9,133 nt of DNA from assembly GCF_937874145.1 (NCBI RefSeq), contig NZ_CALNBI010000330.1:1-9133 (forward strand). Reading direction: 5' to 3'. Of the stretch, positions 6,666-9,133 are shown in pieces. A program made the position numbers and the translations under genes. Under the pieces are notes generated by a model. It was not told where the DNA came from. It saw nothing but the letters and a program-made list of their open reading frames with translations, and did no database searches. The DNA is from an uncultured Chitinophaga sp. (GTDB taxonomy: Bacteria > Bacteroidota > Bacteroidia > Chitinophagales > Chitinophagaceae). Positions within the stretch are counted from its first letter, which is position 1; each line of letters begins with the position of its first letter.

Positions 6666-6989
6666 TTAGCTCATCTCGGTCAGTTCTTCCATGCGGATGG
6701 ACATATGGCTTTCGTCGTACACACATTCCCCGTTGCGGATGAGCAATACCTGCGGAGATTCATGCTCCACGCCAAACAATTCCGCGATCCGGTTGGAAAC
6801 CGGGCGGTAACGGATCAGGTCGAGGTAAAAAAACTCCCATCCTTCGGGCGCTACCGATCGTTCCAGCCGCGATTTGACCATACCGCTGGTAGGGCAGCGC
6901 GTGCTGTGCTTGAAAATGACCACGGGGTGGTCGAACGACCGGTGCTGGATCTGGTCCAGCTGTTCTTCACTTTCCAATGTTGTCCACAT
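6666..6989 (-). CDS. ytxJ: YtxJ-like thioredoxin-fold protein (bacillithiol system, DUF2847/BrxC type)
   Basis: Proteins of this family have a thioredoxin fold and are thought to take part in removing bacillithiol from oxidised proteins; BrxC is the Bacillus subtilis member. The product has 107 residues, which is normal. The core is PVVIFKHSTRCPTSGM (22-37). Cys32 in the RCPTS segment is the presumed active-site cysteine, with no second cysteine in a CxxC arrangement. The likely cis-proline region is SPQVLLIRNGECVYDESH (78-95), as in homologues ending with a S/A-H segment. I choose ATG 6989 over an in-frame TTG at 6998, because the TTG lies inside a TAnnTTTG-like box and adds nothing conserved. 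A small lipoprotein gene ends 18 bases upstream on the same strand, and a strong terminator follows. No bacillithiol synthesis gene (bshA, bshB, bshC) is in the window. Confidence 0.85.
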   Translation of the reverse strand: MWTTLESEEQLDQIQHRSFDHPVVIFKHSTRCPTSGMVKSRLERSVAPEGWEFFYLDLIRYRPVSNRIAELFGVEHESPQVLLIRNGECVYDESHMSIRMEELTEMS

Positions 6990-6995
6990 AGCCCA

Positions 6996-7003
6996 CAAAG
7001 ATA
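6996..7003 (-). promoter_or_regulatory. Candidate -7 box (TATCTTTG) for the ytxJ-like gene
   Basis: TATCTTTG matches the Bacteroidota -7 consensus in all fixed positions and sits in the 18-base gap between the small lipoprotein gene and the ytxJ-like ATG, ending six bases before that ATG. I see no TTTG at the expected -33 distance. It may be an internal promoter giving a leaderless message, or chance in a gene pair read from the promoter at 7231-7260. Confidence 0.35.
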
Positions 7004-7007
7004 ATGA

Positions 7008-7148
7008 CTAACAATTTTTGTTTTGCTCGTGCTGCACTTTGGTGATCTTCATCGGGCAACCCAGCTTCTGGGAAGCGCAGGAAGAAAACAAGGCGGCTAC
7101 TACTGCCACCGCACAAATTATACCGAACATACGGCGTGCTGAACTCAT
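7008..7148 (-). CDS. Small cysteine-containing lipoprotein, 46 residues, function unknown
   Basis: The ATG at 7148 opens a 46-codon frame ending in TAG at 7008-7010. The N-terminus has two arginines, then a hydrophobic stretch (MFGIICAVAVVAALFSSC) ending in a lipobox-like FSSC, so Cys24 is the likely lipidated residue. The mature part would be only 23 residues: CASQKLGCPMKITKV, then a polar, basic tail ending in Cys46, with three cysteines in all. I do not recognise a named family, although very short lipoproteins with a KLGCP-type segment seem familiar from Chitinophagaceae (memory, not a search). A well-formed promoter candidate precedes it (7231-7260), and the ytxJ-like gene follows 18 bases after the stop, so the two may be co-transcribed. 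An alternative start is Met7 at 7130. Evidence that it is real rests on the signal peptide, promoter and placement. Confidence 0.72.
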   Translation of the reverse strand: MSSARRMFGIICAVAVVAALFSSCASQKLGCPMKITKVQHEQNKNC

Positions 7149-7199
7149 AGTCTGCGTTTTAGTAATTGAACGAAATTTCATAGGCCTGGATTGTAGAAC

Positions 7200-7230
7200 T
7201 TTGTGATCTGTATTTTGTAACGTTATTTTG
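7200..7230 (+). promoter_or_regulatory. Candidate promoter for the mpl-exonuclease operon
   Basis: TTTG (7200-7203) is followed after exactly 19 bases by TTATTTTG (7223-7230), which matches the Bacteroidota TAnnTTTG box except for the second base. It would give a leader of about 70 bases before the ATG at 7307. Its -7 box abuts the -7 box of the opposite promoter at 7231-7238. Confidence 0.45.
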
Positions 7231-7260
7231 CAAATATATACTTTATATTAAAAAAAACAA
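7231..7260 (-). promoter_or_regulatory. Strong candidate promoter for the small lipoprotein and ytxJ-like genes
   Basis: On the minus strand TTG (7260-7258) is followed after exactly 19 bases, mostly T and A, by TATATTTG (7238-7231), a perfect TAnnTTTG box. This is the best match to the Bacteroidota housekeeping promoter in the window. The leader to the ATG at 7148 would be about 75 bases. Confidence 0.65.
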
Positions 7261-7306
7261 TCCTATGTGTTACCGGCGGCATGGAATGGATGACTGACGG
7301 GCCGCA

Positions 7307-8695
7307 ATGAACCTTGAAGATATGGCAAATGTACATTTTATAGCGATAGGCGGCAGTGTGATGCACCAGCTGGCGATCGCGCTGAAGCACAAGGGGTACA
7401 GCGTTACGGGCAGTGACGATGAGATTTTCGAGCCTTCCCGCACCAACCTCCGCCTGGCGGGCATATTGCCCGATTCCCTGGGATGGGACCCATTGCGGGT
7501 AACGGCCGGTCTCGACGCCGTGATCCTCGGCATGCATGCCCGGGCCGACAATCCCGAACTGCTGCGCGCCCAGGAGCTGAAGCTTCCTATCTACTCCTTC
7601 CCTGAGTACATTTACCAGGAAAGCCGCAACAAAACCCGCGTGGCCATCGGCGGCAGCCATGGGAAAACGACGATTACCTCCATGGTAATGCACGTTTTAC
7701 AGCAGTGCCAGATGCAGTTCGACTACCTGGTGGGCGCCCGGCTGGAAGGTTTTGCGCAGTCCGTTAACGTCACAAATGCCCCCCTCATTGTGTGCGAAGC
7801 CGATGAATATCCGGCTTCCGTCATCGAGAAACGGCCGAAATTCCATTTCCTCCACCCCCAGATCGCCGTTCTGAGCGGCATCGCCTGGGACCATATCAAC
7901 GTGTTCCCCACGTTCGACAACTACCTGGAACAGTTCGCCATCTTCATCCGGACCATGGAGCCGGGCGGAAGGCTGATTTATAATGAAACCGACGACACCC
8001 TCCGCCAGCTGGTGGAGAAGGAAGGCAAGCACCTGGTGCTGGAGCCCTACGGCATGCCGGAACACGTAATCCGCAACGGCATCACCCGCGTACGGTTCGG
8101 GAATGCATCCACCGACCTGCTGGTGTTCGGCGGGCATAACTTGCTGAATATCCACGCCGCCCTGCTGGTTTGCCGGGCCCTCGGCGTGGGCGACATCGAC
8201 TTCCTCGCGGCCATCGCCTCCTTCAAAGGCGCGGCCAAAAGGCTGGAACTGGTGACCAAAAACGAGGAAACGGCCATTTACCGTGACTTTGCGCATGCGC
8301 CCTCCAAGGTGAAGGCCACCATCCAGGCGCTGAAAGACCAGTACCCGGAGCGCAAACTCATCGGTGTGCTGGAATTGCATACTTACAGCAGTTTGAGTGC
8401 GGGATTCATGAAAGAATACGCTGGCGCGCTGGATCCGGCAGACGAAGCGGCGGTTTTCTACAGCGGTCATGCCCTGGAGATCAAACGGATGCCGTATCTT
8501 GAGCCCGAAGTGATCCGGGAAGGCTTCGGCCGGAAGGATCTGAAAATCTTCACCAGCCGCGCCGGGCTTGAGAAATGGCTCGACGGCCGTTCCTACTCCC
8601 ATACCAATCTCCTGCTCATGAGCTCCGGCGATTATGAAGGGCTCGACCTGGCGGGACTGAAAAAATATTTACCGGTTCAGAAACCTCAATCATAA
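7307..8695 (+). CDS. mpl: Mpl-type Mur ligase (UDP-MurNAc:L-alanyl-gamma-D-glutamyl-meso-diaminopimelate ligase family)
   Basis: Mpl reattaches the murein tripeptide recovered from old wall to UDP-MurNAc using ATP, in the cytoplasm, as part of peptidoglycan recycling. The product has 462 residues with the three-domain Mur layout. The N-terminal Rossmann-like part has HFIAIGGSVMHQLAIALKHK (10-29) and GSDDEIFEPS (35-44). The P-loop is GGSHGKTT (115-122). The central motifs are CEADEYP (163-169) and AWDHINVF (193-200). The C-terminal domain begins near FKGAAKRLE (306-314) and includes DFAHAPSK (327-334). The IGGSVMHQL start and FKG-x-(K/R)-R-x-E segment favour Mpl or MurC over MurD/E/F, and no MurC-type ending is seen. 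Two motifs differ from proteobacterial Mpl (see findings), so substrate is inferred. ATG 7322 (MANVHFIAIGG) is an equally good start. An exonuclease gene follows after two bases. Confidence 0.88.
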   Translation: MNLEDMANVHFIAIGGSVMHQLAIALKHKGYSVTGSDDEIFEPSRTNLRLAGILPDSLGWDPLRVTAGLDAVILGMHARADNPELLRAQELKLPIYSFPEYIYQESRNKTRVAIGGSHGKTTITSMVMHVLQQCQMQFDYLVGARLEGFAQSVNVTNAPLIVCEADEYPASVIEKRPKFHFLHPQIAVLSGIAWDHINVFPTFDNYLEQFAIFIRTMEPGGRLIYNETDDTLRQLVEKEGKHLVLEPYGMPEHVIRNGITRVRFGNASTDLLVFGGHNLLNIHAALLVCRALGVGDIDFLAAIASFKGAAKRLELVTKNEETAIYRDFAHAPSKVKATIQALKDQYPERKLIGVLELHTYSSLSAGFMKEYAGALDPADEAAVFYSGHALEIKRMPYLEPEVIREGFGRKDLKIFTSRAGLEKWLDGRSYSHTNLLLMSSGDYEGLDLAGLKKYLPVQKPQS

Positions 8696-8697
8696 TA

Positions 8698-9133
8698 ATG
8701 TCTGCTTTACAACTTACCCGTCCCCTCGCCGTGATCGACCTGGAGACTACCGGCACGAACGTTGCCACCGACCGAATTATTGAAATCGCTGTCATCAAGG
8801 TGATGCCGGACCGCTCCGTGCAGCGCAAGGTAAAGCGGATCAACCCCCAGATGCCCATCCCTCCGGCCAGCACGGCCATTCACGGGATCAGGGACGAAGA
8901 TGTGGCGGACGCGCCTACCTGGAAGCAGGCGGCCAATGAATTCCGCCAGTTCATGGAACACTGCGACATCGCGGGGTACAATTCCAACCGGTTCGATATT
9001 CCCATGCTGGTGGAGGAATTCCTGCGCGTGGGCCTGGATTTCGATGTGAAAGACCGTCGTTTCGTGGACGTGCAGAAGATTTTCCACCTGATGGAGAAGC
9101 GCACCCTCAGCGCCGCGTACAAATTTTACTGCG
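8698..9133 (+). CDS. DnaQ-like 3'-5' exonuclease (DEDD superfamily), N-terminal 145 codons (partial)
   Basis: Enzymes of this family remove nucleotides from 3' ends of DNA or RNA using two metal ions held by four acidic residues. Translation from ATG 8698 gives VIDLETTGTNVATDRIIEIAVI (residues 12-33, ExoI motif with Asp14 and Glu16), then TAIHGIRDEDVADAPTW (59-75), and the ExoII region AGYNSNRFDIPML (92-104) with Asp100. The gene leaves the window before ExoIII, so the final His and Asp and any extra domain cannot be seen. The length and partner of the full protein are unknown. It could be a stand-alone exonuclease like those annotated in Bacteroidota, or the epsilon-type proofreading subunit; the fragment does not decide. 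The ATG lies two bases after the mpl stop (TAATAATG), so the two genes very likely share one message. Confidence 0.92.
   Translation, partial: MSALQLTRPLAVIDLETTGTNVATDRIIEIAVIKVMPDRSVQRKVKRINPQMPIPPASTAIHGIRDEDVADAPTWKQAANEFRQFMEHCDIAGYNSNRFDIPMLVEEFLRVGLDFDVKDRRFVDVQKIFHLMEKRTLSAAYKFYC

Noticed and set aside
7125..7148. ARRMFG in the small lipoprotein considered as a twin-arginine export signal
   Set aside because: It lacks the full S-R-R-x-F-L-K pattern, and a 46-residue lipoprotein with a normal Sec lipobox needs no Tat export.
7697..8602. 301-codon minus-strand frame opposite mpl
   Set aside because: Low-quality translation inside a gene with P-loop and Mur motifs; a shadow of codon bias.
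1..9133. Search for tRNA, rRNA, CRISPR arrays, insertion sequences, phage or defence genes
   Set aside because: No cloverleaf-like sequence, regularly spaced repeats, transposase or integrase motifs or known defence domains were seen by eye on either strand.

Overview
The window looks like a chromosome segment from the Bacteroidota, most likely the Chitinophagaceae (Chitinophaga-like). Three things suggest this: a SusC/SusD pair controlled by an ECF sigma factor and a FecR-type anti-sigma factor, promoter-like boxes of the form TTG/TTTG-N19/20-TAnnTTTG instead of E. coli-type -35/-10 elements, and a bacillithiol-type YtxJ protein. The DNA is fairly GC-rich for the phylum. The genus is an inference. 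No tRNA, rRNA, CRISPR array, insertion sequence or phage gene was seen, and no stretch above about 160 bases lacks a gene.

Read in its own direction, right to left, the minus strand covers 7148 to 1. It begins with a 46-residue cysteine-containing lipoprotein and a YtxJ-like thioredoxin-fold protein, closed by a strong intrinsic terminator. Next come ubiX (flavin prenyltransferase) and aroQ (type II 3-dehydroquinate dehydratase), closed by a second terminator. A nutrient-uptake regulatory unit follows: ECF sigma factor, FecR-like anti-sigma factor, a SusC-type TonB-dependent receptor with an N-terminal STN signalling domain, and the first 48 codons of a SusD-like lipoprotein that leaves the window.

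The plus strand, from 7307 to the right edge, carries an Mpl-type Mur ligase and, two bases after its stop, a DEDD-type 3'-5' exonuclease cut by the window edge. The two transcription directions diverge from 7149-7306, where two good promoter candidates face each other with abutting -7 boxes.

The sigma/FecR/STN-SusC/SusD unit fits the known trans-envelope signalling scheme. Substrate entering SusC/SusD is sensed by the STN domain, passed to periplasmic FecR, and frees the sigma factor to raise susCD transcription. No glycoside hydrolase, peptidase or other substrate enzyme is visible, so the substrate cannot be named. The other genes are housekeeping: shikimate pathway, prenyl-FMN cofactor, thiol redox, cell-wall recycling and a nuclease.

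I found no convincing evidence for an undescribed system. The points most worth checking are the overlapping divergent promoters, the sigma gene with no ATG start, the possible leaderless starts, the small lipoprotein beside YtxJ, and the atypical motifs of the Mur ligase.
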